Part shown: positions 47,491 to 59,639 of the stretch, one piece after another
Layout: every line of letters begins with the position of its first letter
Position numbering within the stretch: position 1 is the first letter of the stretch
From: Sclerodactyla briareus
Lineage: Eukaryota > Echinodermata > Holothuroidea > Dendrochirotida > Sclerodactylidae
Assembly (NCBI GenBank): GCA_026419785.1
Contig: JAODTK010005815.1
Span: forward strand, 1-64,000
Length of the DNA: 64,000 bases
Direction of reading: 5' to 3'
Notes under the pieces: generated by a model
Told to the model about the DNA's origin: nothing
Database searches by the model: none
Seen by the model: only the letters and a program-made list of their open reading frames with translations
Program-made: the position numbers and the translations under genes

Positions 47491-49599
47491 GAATGCTCGA
47501 GGCAATCATTTGAAATGGCGGACGTGAGGTTACGAAGAGCCTGCACCATAGAGCCACTTCAACTGCTTAGACCGCGGTGATGTCTGATAGAGAAATTGGC
47601 GCGAAATAATCCGTCTGATTCGTAACTTCAATTGAAGAGGCGATATTCTTCTGATAAGTAACTGACTAAACGCGACCGTGGCGTTTGTATGACGTCACAG
47701 CGAGTGTGATTCTATTTATGGATTGCAACATGTAATCAATTTATTAATATGTAGCTATATACCGCTGTCTTTGCAAGGTTAGCTACTTTGACGATAATGC
47801 CTCTCGTAACGTCTTAATTAACTGAGATCGAATGATACAAGGGTTGAAATTCATTAGCTTAGTTCTTAGTTCTGATGATTAGTATCATTACATTTGTGGT
47901 TAATGGCCGAAGAAAGGGACTTGAAATTCAACTTGACAGCACAATCCGGTCGAGTCGGTGTGTGGTAAGTGATTTCTTTGCGAACTGTCAGATTCTAGAT
48001 CTAGAAAGTCGACTTTTTGTTACAGAAGTTGGAAATTACTATGGAAATATCACTTGGAATTGACAAGGAGTCCTACGCATAGTTGCGGTTCGTGTTTCGA
48101 CGTGTGCATACCAACTCTCAATCGAGATATCATTCAAATCATGGTCTTGATTTCATGATATTCGTTGACGAAATACACTACGTTTCTGACATTCTTTTCT
48201 GAGAAAAATGTATAATGACATTCGCATCTAGAGGACCGAAAATCGACTATTACTTTTGTAACGCATGTACCGATAACGTGGAACTTTACTTGACACATTT
48301 ACGCCAGAGTCCACAGGTCATAAAGGAGATCACAATAGCCAACACACTGAAATGCTATTTTACTTGATACCACGAAGGTTATGATTTCTCCGCCAATAAC
48401 ACTTAAAAGTATTGCGCAATCGAACAATTTTTCTTTTCGAGAATTAAGGCCAATCCTCAAGCCTACCAGAAAATATATGATATATTCTAAAGCTAATTAG
48501 TGAACTTCGAGCCAAATATTCAACTAAATTGAAATAGTTCTCGTTCCATTATATTCAATTTTAGGCCATCGATTTTTTCGAAACGTTATCTGGTAGAGTG
48601 TCTTTCTCAGCCTGCGCTGCGCTGCTAATTTTAGCTTAAGCTCATCATTCTTGAAAAATCAACTTTTCGGTATTTCATTAAGTTGTTAGGTGCCCCGAAG
48701 ATTTAATAAACATTTTGAGAGATCTCCAAGAGATCTTCCCCCAATACTATCAGATCAATTATCAAATAATTAAGTTAATGGGGCCATATTGGAATATCTC
48801 CGCATTCAGTTACTCATGTACACTAAATAACAACTCACGCAGCCAGCTGAATCGAAAACCACCGGGATACCCATATCGTGCAAGATTGATCCATGACAGC
48901 CCTTAATATCTTACTTCTTGTGTTATGTTTTTTGTTTTGTTTTGTTTTTTTCGTTTTTTTAGATTGCATTATTTTATTACTGTAATTACTTCTTGGATTT
49001 CATTTATCATTTTATATCACGGTCCGATCTCTTAGCGATTCTACCATATACTTACAATTGCTGGTTGCCATAACCGCAGCTGCTATATGGTAACAATTGT
49101 GGAAATTAGAACTATCTGGGTACTCTATCTGTCTATGGTGAGGTTTTCGCAATATGTGAAACTAAGACAAATATGCTTGTTTTTGTGGGAAATTCAACTA
49201 AACCACAACGACTCGCAAAAAGGACCTAGTGTCGCCGGCCCCAAGAATTAGGACCTGTGGCAAGCTCGGCCTGTATAAAATCCATAATCAGTTGACCATT
49301 TTTTCTGAATGGTAGAGTTAAGCATTGGATCAGTTTTTTATATTTTTTTGTTTTGTTTTTATATTGGAAAATTTCAAATGGCAATGTTCAATTTCCTCGG
49401 TAGGTCTGTAAAGAACTGTAGTTGGAATATTCAGTTAACGCTGGAAACTCTGAATTCAACTTTTGGCAATTTACAATCAGGAATGATGGGCCAGTTAGAA
49501 AATATACTTATGGGCAACCATGAGAGGCACCAATAGGGGGACGATCTTCTACCGAAGTCTCTAAATACCACAAAATTGTCTTCAATCCAGTTAGGCGTA
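47491..49599. other. Unassigned sequence
   Basis: No recognised gene. A T/G run (TTTTG repeats) lies near 48925-48957. The frame 49309-49536 has no domain. Confidence 0.4.
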
Positions 49600-49990
49600 C
49601 ACAGATGGAGAATTATTCAGTCTACCACCTTCAGAATCAGATTCTAAATGGAGTTTTATGCACCTCGGGGTGTTAATTTTGCTGTTTAAGCACGATATTC
49701 TCGCCATTGGCTTCACGCCGCGAAATAAAAAGGCGCTTCCTTATACATAGTGCTCTAGGTATAGGCCTAAATAACTTCTGAGAATATCACAGACTTTCTT
49801 TGCTAGCTTCTCTCAATCACAAAATTTGGCAACTACTAAAATATATCCTAATGAATTCCCATGTACTTAGAGGTGCCAGTTTTGTTGTTTTAGGATCACA
49901 TTTCTGTCAAATTTTCTACGCTTCGCGCTATAGTTAGCGCTCCGCTTATGGGTTGTGTGACGCCTACATAACGTCTTGACGGAATCACGG
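49600..49990 (+). repeat. Possible diverged direct duplication
   Basis: Parts of 49640-49720 (GTTTTATGCACCTCGGGGTG, TTTTGCTGTTTAAGCACGAT, TTCTCGCC, GCTTCACGC) resemble 49860-49930 (CCCATGTACTTAGAGGTGCC, TTTTGTTGTTTTAGGATCAC, TTCTGTC, GCTTCGCGC). The likeness is weak. CTTCGCGC and GCGCTCCGC near 49920-49945 are of the GCGCGAAGCGC type. Confidence 0.3.
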
Positions 49991-50894
49991 CAGCTAGGCT
50001 TCCTTCTGCCGCGCCCTCATTCAAACTCATAAATATTCGGCAAACCTTCAACGAGACAATAGACAAAACATTTTAAACAGGACCAGCTGCCCCCACAACT
50101 TTTAGGTGGCACAATCGGTAAGGATACAAATAGAAATCCACAGAGAAAAGGACCCCTGTGGAAGGAAATGTCAAAAGTAATAATTAGTGATCTTTCTGCT
50201 GAATGCCAGATGTTTCGTTGCAAAATGATGGTTTTCTTCAGATGACAGTCTCGCAAAAGCAAATTAGAAAGGTTCTGTATATCCATATGTCAAGAAGAGC
50301 TACAAATTATATAACAACACAAGATGTTATGGATTTACATGGGGCGGGGGTCTGTTTTGACACCAAATTGTTTGCAACTATTCATCGATGAACATATGCT
50401 TCACACTTCCATGATCCCCCAGAGTATCACCATTTGACATGCGCCGTGGGCCCGTCACCAGTGGGAGAGGAGCACTCGAAAACCATGTTCCCTCCCCCGG
50501 TGCCCCCTCTCTCAAATGAGATTTTGGGTTCTCGGAAAAATATTCAGTAGTCAGTATTCGACAACTATTTGATAGATCGGCTAAAAAAAAAATGATCATA
50601 AAAAATTTCCAGGCATTTTCAGCAACATGCCTCGAATGCAATGAAAAGCGACAAATGTTGTGTTCGCACGTGATACTAGTGGTTGGGTACTCGTTCCGTG
50701 TGCTCTCCCGCATCTCCAGCAAGCCCTCTATGGAGATTTCTGCCTCATTGCCCCATTATTACCTATCTGTGAGGCTAAAATTATACACAAACTTTCATTG
50801 ACCTTGGACACACTACAATCAACACCTATTTTTCTTCAATAAAAACCCCGTTTCTTCCTCCCTCGTAGCCTAGGCTATACAATGCATGTATTAA
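49991..50894. other. Unassigned sequence
   Basis: No supported feature; opposite-strand frames at 50378-50722 and 50592-50842 overlap and lack domains. Confidence 0.4.
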
Positions 50895-50969
50895 GCAAGT
50901 GTGTTCTCCAGGGAAATGCGCACTACTAATGACTTGGAGGTCCCTGCTATTCTCGGGCTATGAAGTGAC

Positions 50970-51355
50970 GATCCATGATTTTTTATAGATATGCCCGGAA
51001 AACCCCGGCGGAAAACAGTGCGCGCTTCGCGCACTAGTGTGATGGTAGTATGGAGCAGCACTTGTGAACATTTGGCCAACAAGCCTGAAGTCGGGGCAGC
51101 GATAGAACCTAGGTCCGACTTAATGTCCAAATCTCCAACCCTATTACAAAGATGTGATAATGAATACCATGTTGAAGCTTGTCACATTCCAAGCCGTAAA
51201 CCGCCTAGGGAAGGTCATTCCGGCCATCCGGAGGGCTTGCACAAACCACAATTTTTTTGTACGCTCCGCGCCAACTGGAATGGCATCAGCTTAGATATTA
51301 TTCTCCCCCGTCCTGCAAACGTCTGTGCCCCCAGCCCTATCTACGTCACTGTTAC
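50970..51355 (+). repeat. Interspersed family E, copy 2
   Basis: Same order of phrases as 11441-11835: GGAAAACCCC, hairpin GTGCGCG-CTT-CGCGCAC (51018-51034), AGTATGGAGCAGCA, TTGGCCAACAAG, GGGCTT, CACAATTTTTT, ACGTCTGTGCCCCC and TACGTCACTG. On the minus strand the right end is CAGTGACGTAGATAGGG, a CAGTGGCG-type start. The 189-codon frame 50991-51560 crosses it and is not a gene. Confidence 0.6.
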
Positions 51356-52924
51356 ACACGCTGAATACTCCCGAACACATTTTCTCTCGAAAATGTTTAC
51401 TTTCTTCAATATATTTAGAACACTACGAACAGGTTTTTTTGTTTGGGGGGGGGGTTGGGGTTGGGGGGACTTTCCATATTTTGATATGGTTCACTTATTC
51501 AACTTGCAAGATTTTGGAGATAGGAACGACTGCGTAGTTTTGGATTTTCATGGTTGCTGATGAGATCCTTCAACTCTAGGGATTGATGGATATTTATGGC
51601 TGAAAGCGCTCATGGGAATATTTTTTATGATGTAATATGATGTATAAATATTCGGGTCTTTCTCCTTACCTTCTTCCCCCCCCCCTTTCTTAGGCTCTTT
51701 CTATGCTCTGCTCGTTCTTCTTTTTTTCTTTTTCTTTTTTTCTTTTTCCTCTTTTAGTGTCGATATTATTGAAAATTGACCTGGAGGGCAGTCGCCGAAT
51801 CTCCTGAAACGGCCACAAGGCGCCTGTGACAATCACAACGGATGTCTTGAACCGTAGACAAATTACTCTTTCCAAGTCCTTCTGGTGTAGCACCATAACG
51901 CCATTCACAACCATATATTCAGCGATATCCGGGTGCACTTATACGGTTCGTGGTTTTAATTTCAGTAATCAATCCCCGTCACGTGCAGAAAAAAACAACG
52001 AATTTGTCTCACCCAGCTACAACCCTGTTATTAGACATACCCATCCATTTGTTATACCCTAATTCATATAGAGCTACCAGTGAACCTAATTCCCTGCGGA
52101 CGAGGAACGAAGCCAACGGGTCCTGTGTGATTTCATTTCATGTGCATTCATTCACATGTGAGAATTGGTACGAGAAATGATACAAAAGCAGTAATTCCTA
52201 ATTTGCATTTCATTTTTTTTATATGATCCGGATGTCAAACAGTGTTTCGTCAACATCTGTCCTTATGTTGGTAATTCATTTTCATATTAATTGGTTCAGA
52301 ACCAAAACCATGTCCGCCGCAAATCGAAAATGCTTTGAAAGTTGTCACTACCTTGAATACGTCGTTCTGGGACGAAGTGTCGAGACAAAATGCAACTGAG
52401 GGTAGCCAATCGTTACAATGTAATTCTTCCGATAGTCATACTGATCTGTTTTTGTTCGATACCTGTAAACACGAACCCTCCGGCCAATCGGCACTCTATC
52501 TTTGCATTGGAAGAGCCCATTACTTCCGTGGGATCAAATGTTGGAATGCAGTATTCCATATTATGATAGATAATCGGATCTGGGATTTTAATTAGCGCCC
52601 TATGCAAAAGTCTAAAATTCCTAATCCGCGGAAGATCACAATGGCTGGGGGGTATAATTCGTTGGAGCACAAGAGTCATGTTTATACATCGGGCAGTATT
52701 GGTAATCATGTACCTCTGAATAAATCAATATCTTTTTTTTTTATCATCCTCGGCGGACACTTTTTCACTGTGGATAGCCACCCCATTGTCTAAAAGAAGA
52801 CATTTGAGCCACTGGATTGAATCACATCCAACAGTTATTTGGTTTTTTTGTTTTGGTTTTTGTTATAATTTTCTAGGTGTAATATAATTTTGTAGACACC
52901 GGCTCAATCCAACATCCTTATGTA
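51356..52924. other. Unassigned, low-complexity spots
   Basis: A G-rich run at 51447-51470 and a polypyrimidine tract at 51660-51760. Frames at 52335-52595 and 52413-52709 are on opposite strands without domains. Confidence 0.4.
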
Positions 52925-52998
52925 GATACGGAGATTTCGGATTTGAACCCATGTCGTTCAAACTTCAGAAGTCAGTGCAGTGGCTGTCCAAGTCAGTC
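52925..52998 (-). repeat. tRNA-like sequence, minus strand, possible SINE head
   Basis: On the minus strand GGACAGCCACTGCACTGACT precedes TTCTGAAGTTTGAACGACAT and a good B-box GGGTTCAAATCC (52939-52950). The spacing is tRNA-like and a 4-of-5 anticodon stem can be drawn, but the A-box is poor and the acceptor stem is missing. A decayed tRNA-derived element is more likely than a tRNA gene. Confidence 0.35.
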
Positions 52999-55261
52999 TC
53001 CCATTAGTAACTGACTCCATAGTAGACAACTGTTTTTTCTTCATCAAGTAATATACAATTAACACCATGCGGACACGGGCCTCGAGGTGTAGCCGAGATT
53101 ACTCCCCCCTTGAGCCCACCAAGTGCGACACGCTATTTTGCCCAACTCTACGAATGTTTTTCCGGGAATTTCGTTGCAGTTTTGCCAAATGATGCGCCGC
53201 CCACCCAATCAATGCTCCCTCCCAATGTGGGTTCCAGGAAAATTCTAGTAATATCTTCACTTTTTTTTTTACACTATTCCGTTTCCGCAAATCTTTTGTG
53301 AGTTTGTCATTTCATCTTTATGGGGACAGCGCACCCCCCAAACGGCCCCATCGTATTCTAACGCCCAGAACATTATCAATCACACTCAGTTATCCATTTA
53401 GTTCACTCAGCCAATTAACTGTACCCACTCTGCTGTTGTGATTACGCGTATATATCTATCCTGAGTCTGGTAGGCATTCACTTATTTTGTGCTCTATTGA
53501 ATTAATTCTCATTTCTGCTCTTCTTCTTTTTCCCTTTCCTTCAATCGCCGCGGACTTCAAAAGAATAGTTTTGCTTATCTAGCGCCAGAGACCCGATTTA
53601 AGCGCCCCTGGTATCATTACGACTTAAAACTATCAGAAAACAGGAAGTTAAACTATCAGTCCTACATCAACAACCGCCACTCTCCCTTTGAAATGTAACT
53701 AACAGTAATAACCAAACGAGTATACCACTTTATATTCTCCCTCCAAAAATTTAGACAGACAGAATAGGCTTATTTATCTTTGAGATGCTATACCGATTCT
53801 TAAGTGTAACCGATTGCGTTAAATTCGGAATGTCAGTTTTTTAGTTTTCTTTACGTTCTAGAAAGATCCTTAGGCCGTTCAGACAGTATTTTATATTGCC
53901 TCCATCGCAATTTTGATTTTCTCGTTGGGATAAGAATGACTACAATCCGGTTTTCCGATCGGTTGAAAAGTGTTTGACATGAATACACTCAGGTCCTGAA
54001 GTCCTTCATTTAGATAGTTATGTCTAAGAAATTTAGACTATCAATAGAAGTTTGAGACCACTCGACGGTTCTTTCAATTTCGTTTGAGGGTTACATTAAT
54101 CGAATTCTAGTGAATAAATATTATTCATAAATAACCACGTGACCTATGTATATAAGTGAGAGTGAATTAAAACCGGTTCTAATTCCAGTAATGAACAACG
54201 GAATGAACTTGAGAAAACTGTTTAGAATGTTGATCAACGACAAATGAGGTTACTGTCACAGTTCAATTTTGCATACCAATGTAATCCCATCGCGTCCAGT
54301 ACGTATTCTCTACTGGTAAGATTGTTATGTTTCCCGATTCGTAATAGGGCTAGATGATTAAATGTCGGAAATACTCAATATAACTAGGCCTATATAACTT
54401 CCATCACCTTTTCAGAATATACGCCTATAACTTACCGGAATTCCTCCGTCCTCCTTTACCTATGCTATGAGACACACCAGTAAAATTATCTAGGGTGAAA
54501 GGACGACGACTTATCTTGGCGACTTAATTTCATCCTCGATTATCACAGGCCTGAATAATTGGATATGACTATAAGGAAGGGAATTCGTTACAACCAGTCA
54601 CAACCAAGTTACCAACCCCTCAAACTGGCGCCCTCGTTGTAAGCCGTGGTACTGTAGAGATTACTCTTTTGACGAGGAGAGCAATGCTTCAATGTCGAGT
54701 AAATTAATGTACTTTTCTTCCTCGAAGTGCATCACGCACGCAGCGGTTTCGTGCAATCTGCACTTTCCAAATGAACCAATCCTTCGAGTATCCTTCATTA
54801 ACCTAGCACAGGGTAATGAACTAATTCACTGCACTCACTGACTCGATCGAGCTGACTATTTAAGACTTAAAGTAGCGCGTATAGCAGTAAGGATTTTCAT
54901 AGCTGCTATTGTACTTGGGCGACACAGGCCTACTTCGTGTGGCCAGTCATTAACATATTCATATCTTGTCATCCTCTGCTATACCTTTGTAAGTTAGGTC
55001 TGAAAATCTATGGAAATTGGTTGAAATATGCTGAGAGTATTTGTAATTCACAAAATGTTCTAATAATTTGTCTAATTTCAGTGCGCCAACTCAATATGAC
55101 GGAGGCAATACTGTCTGTTACCTGCTGGCACCGGACAAACGACTCTGTTCATATTCTGACATCGTCAAAAGTTGGTTTGCGCGCCACATAACTGAAACTG
55201 CACTAGTCAGGATGAAAGTTCACTTGAATTCTCTCTCGCTAACTATACCTTACTCATGTCA
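52999..55261. other. Unassigned sequence
   Basis: No recognised gene or repeat; frames 53099-53301 and 54937-55268 show nothing known. Confidence 0.4.
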
Positions 55262-55745
55262 TTCTTAGTATCATGTATCATGCTCCAGTGCCCAACGTAG
55301 CGGTTCTACTAGGAACATCGGTGTTACCTCTGTCAGGAGGTACTCGTTTCAGCATCACCATTGTCAACACATGCCGCTTAATAATCAACCACTTTCTTCT
55401 TAAATGGCTCCACATCAAAAAAGTTTCTGTTGGAAAACCCTGCAAGCTCATCAATCCAGGCATGACAGTCATGTCCGCGAAACTAGATTATGGAAATTCC
55501 CTAGTGTCCAGCTGTCCTGAAACAAATTAATGCTTCACCAACCCCTCTGTACAACGACTACAATAGTACCATTCTTTAAATAATAAGGTTCAAATTCTCC
55601 TGTTGACCTCAAGGCTCTTCATGGTTTGGCATTTCAATATCTTCGTAGCATGATTAACGCAAGTGACTGGACGGGCACTTCGTTCCTCTCCAGCTTCTTC
55701 TACACGTGCGCGATGTAATCCAAACTTCGGTGTCGCCGCCCATTA
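55262..55745 (+). pseudogene. CR1/L2-type LINE: reverse transcriptase C-terminal region, broken
   Basis: VNTCRLIINHFLLKWLHIKK, then KPCKLI and KLDYGNSLVSSCP (55360-55525) match the family's thumb region (compare SRLDYGNSLLYGLP). After frameshifts, IRFKILLL, ALHGLA, QYL (about 55585-55645) and SSSTRARCNPNFGVAA (about 55690-55740) continue it in order. It stops just before the LWN...LP block seen at 30400, so it is truncated at the 3-prime end. Frames shift at least three times; not functional. Confidence 0.75.
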
Positions 55746-55799
55746 TATGAGGGGACAAAGGTTGGTCCCGGTAAAACAGGACAGTGATTTCACGTCCCC

Positions 55800-56045
55800 G
55801 AGGGTTATTTTTTTTTTCAAATTTGATTTTTTCGGAATTTTTCTAACTTCATTTGAACAAAACCCAGTGGATGTGGACTGTTGTTAGTCCTAAGCAACAT
55901 GAATGTCATTTCAAGGCCACAGGAGGTCTATTTGCCTAAATCATGCGATTTTTCTAATTTTGTCCGATTTAAACAAAACTTGCGGAGTGTGGACCACAGC
56001 TGGACCTGAACAACAGGTGGGGCATTTCAAAGTCACTGGAGGTCA
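55800..56045 (+). repeat. Repeat family D, two tandem units of about 117 bp
   Basis: CGGAATTTTTCTAACTTC at 55833 and CGATTTTTCTAATTTTGTCC at 55946 start units that share AACAAAAC, a GTGGAC-type phrase, CATTTCAA, and AGGAGGTC or GGAGGTCAATGG. A single copy lies at 6840-7090. Confidence 0.65.
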
Positions 56046-56164
56046 ATGGACATAATAATTATAATGTGCTTCCTCTAAACGACTGGTCCACAAAGGCCGT
56101 TTCTGCGGGGAATACAATCGCAGTTACCCGGCCTGCATCCATGTCTAGTTCCCGGTTGCCATTC

Positions 56165-56215
56165 CGACCTTGTAGAATTTATTTATTTATTTATTTATCT
56201 ATTTTTCTTTATTCA
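56165..56215 (+). repeat. (TTTA)n microsatellite
   Basis: TTTATTTATTTATTTATC with flanking T-rich sequence, starting at about 56178. Confidence 0.7.
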
Positions 56216-56252
56216 TAATTTATCAATTTATACACCTTTAACCAATTTATAA

Positions 56253-56405
56253 CCAGTGGCGGCGGAAGCCTACAAATTTAGGGGGGAGGGGGAACGCAGA
56301 CCCAACTTTGTTGTTACTATCTGAGCGGAGCGCGACCATTGGTTGGCGCGGAGTGACCCAAAAATTTTGGGTTTTACAAACCTCCCAGAAGGCCGGGAAC
56401 GGCAC
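56253..56405 (+). repeat. CAGTGGCGGCGG element start with GGCGCGGAG body
   Basis: CAGTGGCGGCGGAAGCCTAC and AAATTTAGGGGGGAGGGGG, followed by GAGCGGAGCGCGACC, TTGGTTGGCGCGGAG, AAATTTTGGG and GGGAACGGCACTTCCC. The middle part matches 31325-31410. At 57655-57735 a minus-oriented G/C-rich end (CCCCAAAATTTGAAG between G runs) may be its other terminus, giving an element of about 1.48 kb. Confidence 0.5.
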
Positions 56406-57654
56406 TTCCCGAGCGTTTGTGAGCGATAGTACCTAGTCATAAACTGGGGCCATGTCGTCGACTCGTTGGTTATTTGAAATGTATGTATGAAGAATGATAA
56501 TTCATATCAGATGGGTTTGGAGACAGCAGTACCCGCTGAGGGAGAGCCCGAGGAAGGAATGTCACACCATCGCACCCCCGCCCCCCCCCCCCCCCCCCCA
56601 TCTAAGAAAATCGACTTTCTTGCTCATTACGGTGAATTTCCAGTGCCATGATTGAGACTGAGTGATTATGATGCTAGCCCAGGTAGCCCCTTTCCCGCCC
56701 AGTTGGCCATCCCACTGTGGTCACGTGTCTGTTAGGGGGTTTAGGTCGACTCCCGTGGCAAGATTAACTGGTTAACACTTTGGTGTCCTCGCATTTTACA
56801 ATTTGACCAACTAAGTGAAAAATTATTACGTACGTTTTAAAAACACCAAAAGTGGGCACATTGGTGTCTTGATACGTACGTCACACCTTTCGCACTTGGT
56901 GATGAGTATTGGTAACAAACAAGGGAATCAAGGTTTAAAAATATGTTTATTGTTGTATCGCAACATATCTGTAAGCAAATTTATAGCAATTTTACAGTGT
57001 ACAGTTGTATACAGTGAATCATGCTGTTTTAGTGTTTTTCTATTTGAAACGTACGTAACAACTATAAAGCCATTACTGCAAGATAGTGAATGATAAAGTC
57101 AAATTCACAAACATGTCCTTTGGGGTATTTTCCACTTTCATTCTCAGCTAAAGCTGAACAAAACTCACCCCAAAAAATTTCACAACCCCCACCCCCAAAA
57201 TTTTTAAAATTGTCTTCACTTTTGTTGCTGAGTATTGTGGCCTTGTACATATAGCGGTGATTATTGTCCATCTTAAATAATCTAATAGGCCTAGTCAAGC
57301 GACCAGCATTTACAGTCACTCGGTCATCACTTGTATTTGCCAAAAATGCTAACTCGCTGTTTCAATTCTTGGTTACGAAGTTAGCGCACACTCAGGGGGG
57401 AAGTATCTAGTCGATCTAGAACTGACTGGTGATCATGGGCAAGATTACAGATTTCGCTACGAGCTGCGAATATCGAAGACCAGGCGGCAACGGGTTTCGT
57501 TATGCATCATTTTGTTGAACCAAAACGGATATATTTCACATTTTTATTCAGCCTGTATATAATTATTGTCTATATTCCATCGTGTTCGCGCAGATCGATA
57601 ATGATAGTTAATTGTCGATGTTGTTGTTAATTTTCAAATTTCATTCGGTCAAAA
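56406..57654. other. Unassigned, possibly the body of a G-rich element
   Basis: A run of about 24 Cs at 56576-56599. TACGTACG occurs at 56828, 56873 and (ACGTACGT) 57051. A minus-strand frame at 57062-57343 crosses CCCCCACCCCC and has no domain. Confidence 0.4.
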
Positions 57655-57735
57655 TTTTAGGGGGGGGGGAAGGACCCCCCTACTTCAAATTTTGGGGGGA
57701 CGTGCTCCCCCCCGACCCCCCCCCCCCCCACCAGT
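57655..57735 (-). repeat. G/C-rich element end interrupting or abutting the LINE
   Basis: G run, AAGGACCCCCC, TTCAAATTTTGGGGGG, then CCCCCCC and a 14-base C run. The reverse transcriptase frame of the minus-strand LINE stops exactly at its high-coordinate edge, so this element either inserted into the LINE or marks a break. Confidence 0.55.
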
Positions 57736-59345
57736 ATCAGTATAACTTTCAGTAAAGCGGTTGCACAAGAGTGTTTTCCCTGAAACCAGACTGAACGGAT
57801 GTAAGTACGTTGTATTTATTTGAAGATACAGTCATAGCATTGCAAACATGTTTTCCTTATATCTTGGACAAAACGGGAAATATTGAGATGGGTCGATAAT
57901 TAGATACATCATGAGCAGACCCATTCTTAAAACTGGTGTTACTCCCGCCTGCTTCCAACTCGAAGGAAATACTGTTTGCAGTCTGAATTATAATGGAAGG
58001 ACACTCTCGGCTATAATATGAGCACTGGTTCTTAATACCCGTGCATGGATGTCAAACTGTGTGTCGTCTGTAACCCTATCTTTGACATATTTACGAAGAG
58101 GAAGGAGTTTAAGGTCATCTGAAACATTATTGAGAAACATACTGTGCTGACAACGACGTAAAAAAATAATTAAAAGCTTGGTTGGGGTCGCCTTGTGGTC
58201 ATGTCCGTATTATTTGACTGCACATTTCTTAGAGGCTGCCACATCACTTTTGAGTTGTTTTTATTGATCGGCAATAGCATATACGAATAGTGGTTGCTTG
58301 GATGCCCAGTATAAGACTGGTAACCTTATTACTCAGATGTCCGTATGAGACTGATAACCTTTTTCGATATTGAGTATACATACTCGGCTCACACAATTTT
58401 GCTTTGTTCCTTTCTTTATGGCGTCATTAATTTCGTCATTAAACCAATCGGGTTGGGTTTTTTCTTGATTCTCTTTTCTCTCATTTGCTATTAGGGTGGT
58501 TTCAAATAAAATATCTGTCCCAGGTTTGTATGTCTCGTTTGGATCACTTCCGCTGAGAACATTAGAGGTAGCGTTGAGTCGTTGCCTTAGATCATCATCA
58601 AACCTATACCCATTAATCTTACTTGTTTTTCTATATCTTACTGATTTATGTGACGCATTCTTAGTTTTCATACCTGCATGCTGCCATTGAAAAATATTGG
58701 ATAGTGGTAACTTATTTTAATTTGCGGTACAGAGATATGGTTTCACGTTTTACTATTTTAGTAATATATAAATGATCGATTAACTTAGAGGGATTCTCGG
58801 TTTCACGAGTTTGGTAACCCCAGTATTTGTGACAGTCCTAAAGATTCCATTTCTTGTAACCATTTTTTGATTATCTCCATTCATCAGGTTTATGTTAAAA
58901 TCATCCCCATTACATTATCTGAATTGGAGCGTCTGATGTTGCTCATCATTCCATTAAACTTTGCAAACCATTCCGCATTCGAGTCTGGTGGACGGTATAA
59001 CAGTATAATACGTACATAAGGATATTCTTTATGTTCCGTAAGGGTCAGGGAAATTCAAACCAGAGGGCCTCTAATACAATCAATTCACATTATCACTTCG
59101 TCTAACGCATGGGGTGTCGGATTTGACATAGACAGCTCCCCACCCCCTGCTTGCCGTTCCTATCACGCGTCGTATACTATCACCCTGGTATGCTAAGCTC
59201 AGTGTCATTAAAATATTCATCCAAGAATGTGTCATTTAGGCAATAAAAAAAAAAAAAATCTGAATCATCCCCGTGTAGCAATGCCTGTAGTTGGTCAACT
59301 TTGTTATAAAGGCGCTTGATATTAAGTAAAACCTACACGTAGATT
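57736..59345 (-). pseudogene. LINE ORF2: AP-endonuclease and reverse transcriptase N-terminal part, broken
   Basis: ORF2 carries the enzymes for target-primed reverse transcription. Endonuclease signs: LNIKRLYNKVDQLQALL, CLNDTFLDEYFND (compare the catalytic E-T-L/F-L-D region), ILLYRPPDSNAEWF (about 59010-58965), DFNINLMNGDN (about 58915-58880, compare GDFN), and LIDHLYI (about 58770-58750, compare S-L-I-D-H). The linker TQPDWFNDEINDAIKKGTKQ lies in 58671-58333. Transcriptase signs: FPSSWKQAGVTPVLKNGSAH, SNYRPISIFPVLSKI (about 57965-57870) and VLTSVQSGFRE with HSCATALL (about 57815-57745). The palm with the aspartates is missing. Frames change repeatedly. Confidence 0.85.
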
Positions 59346-59639
59346 ATTTTCAATTACATCTCCGCCAACAGGCCTAAGCCCGGGGGCATCATCATGTCTC
59401 TTGTGGGCTGGTGAATGGGGGGGGGGGGTACCTTTAGCACAAGGGATACCGTTTTCATTAATACATACTTAAAAGTATCATTTGAAAAGCCAGAATCGTT
59501 ATTAAAATTATTTGAAAATCGTAAAAAATCGGGTTCTTTACTGTCATCATACTGATCAGATGAGCAGCATACTAATCAGCAGTGCATTCATTCTCTAGCG
59601 AGGTGAATCCGTTACAGGTCGGTATACATTCGTCGGCAC

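Noticed and set aside
50991-51560. 189-codon plus-strand frame
   Set aside because: It crosses a non-coding repeat (family E), a G run and unique sequence; no domain. Chance.
52925-52998. A functional tRNA gene on the minus strand
   Set aside because: Good B-box but poor A-box and no acceptor stem; kept only as a tRNA-like repeat.
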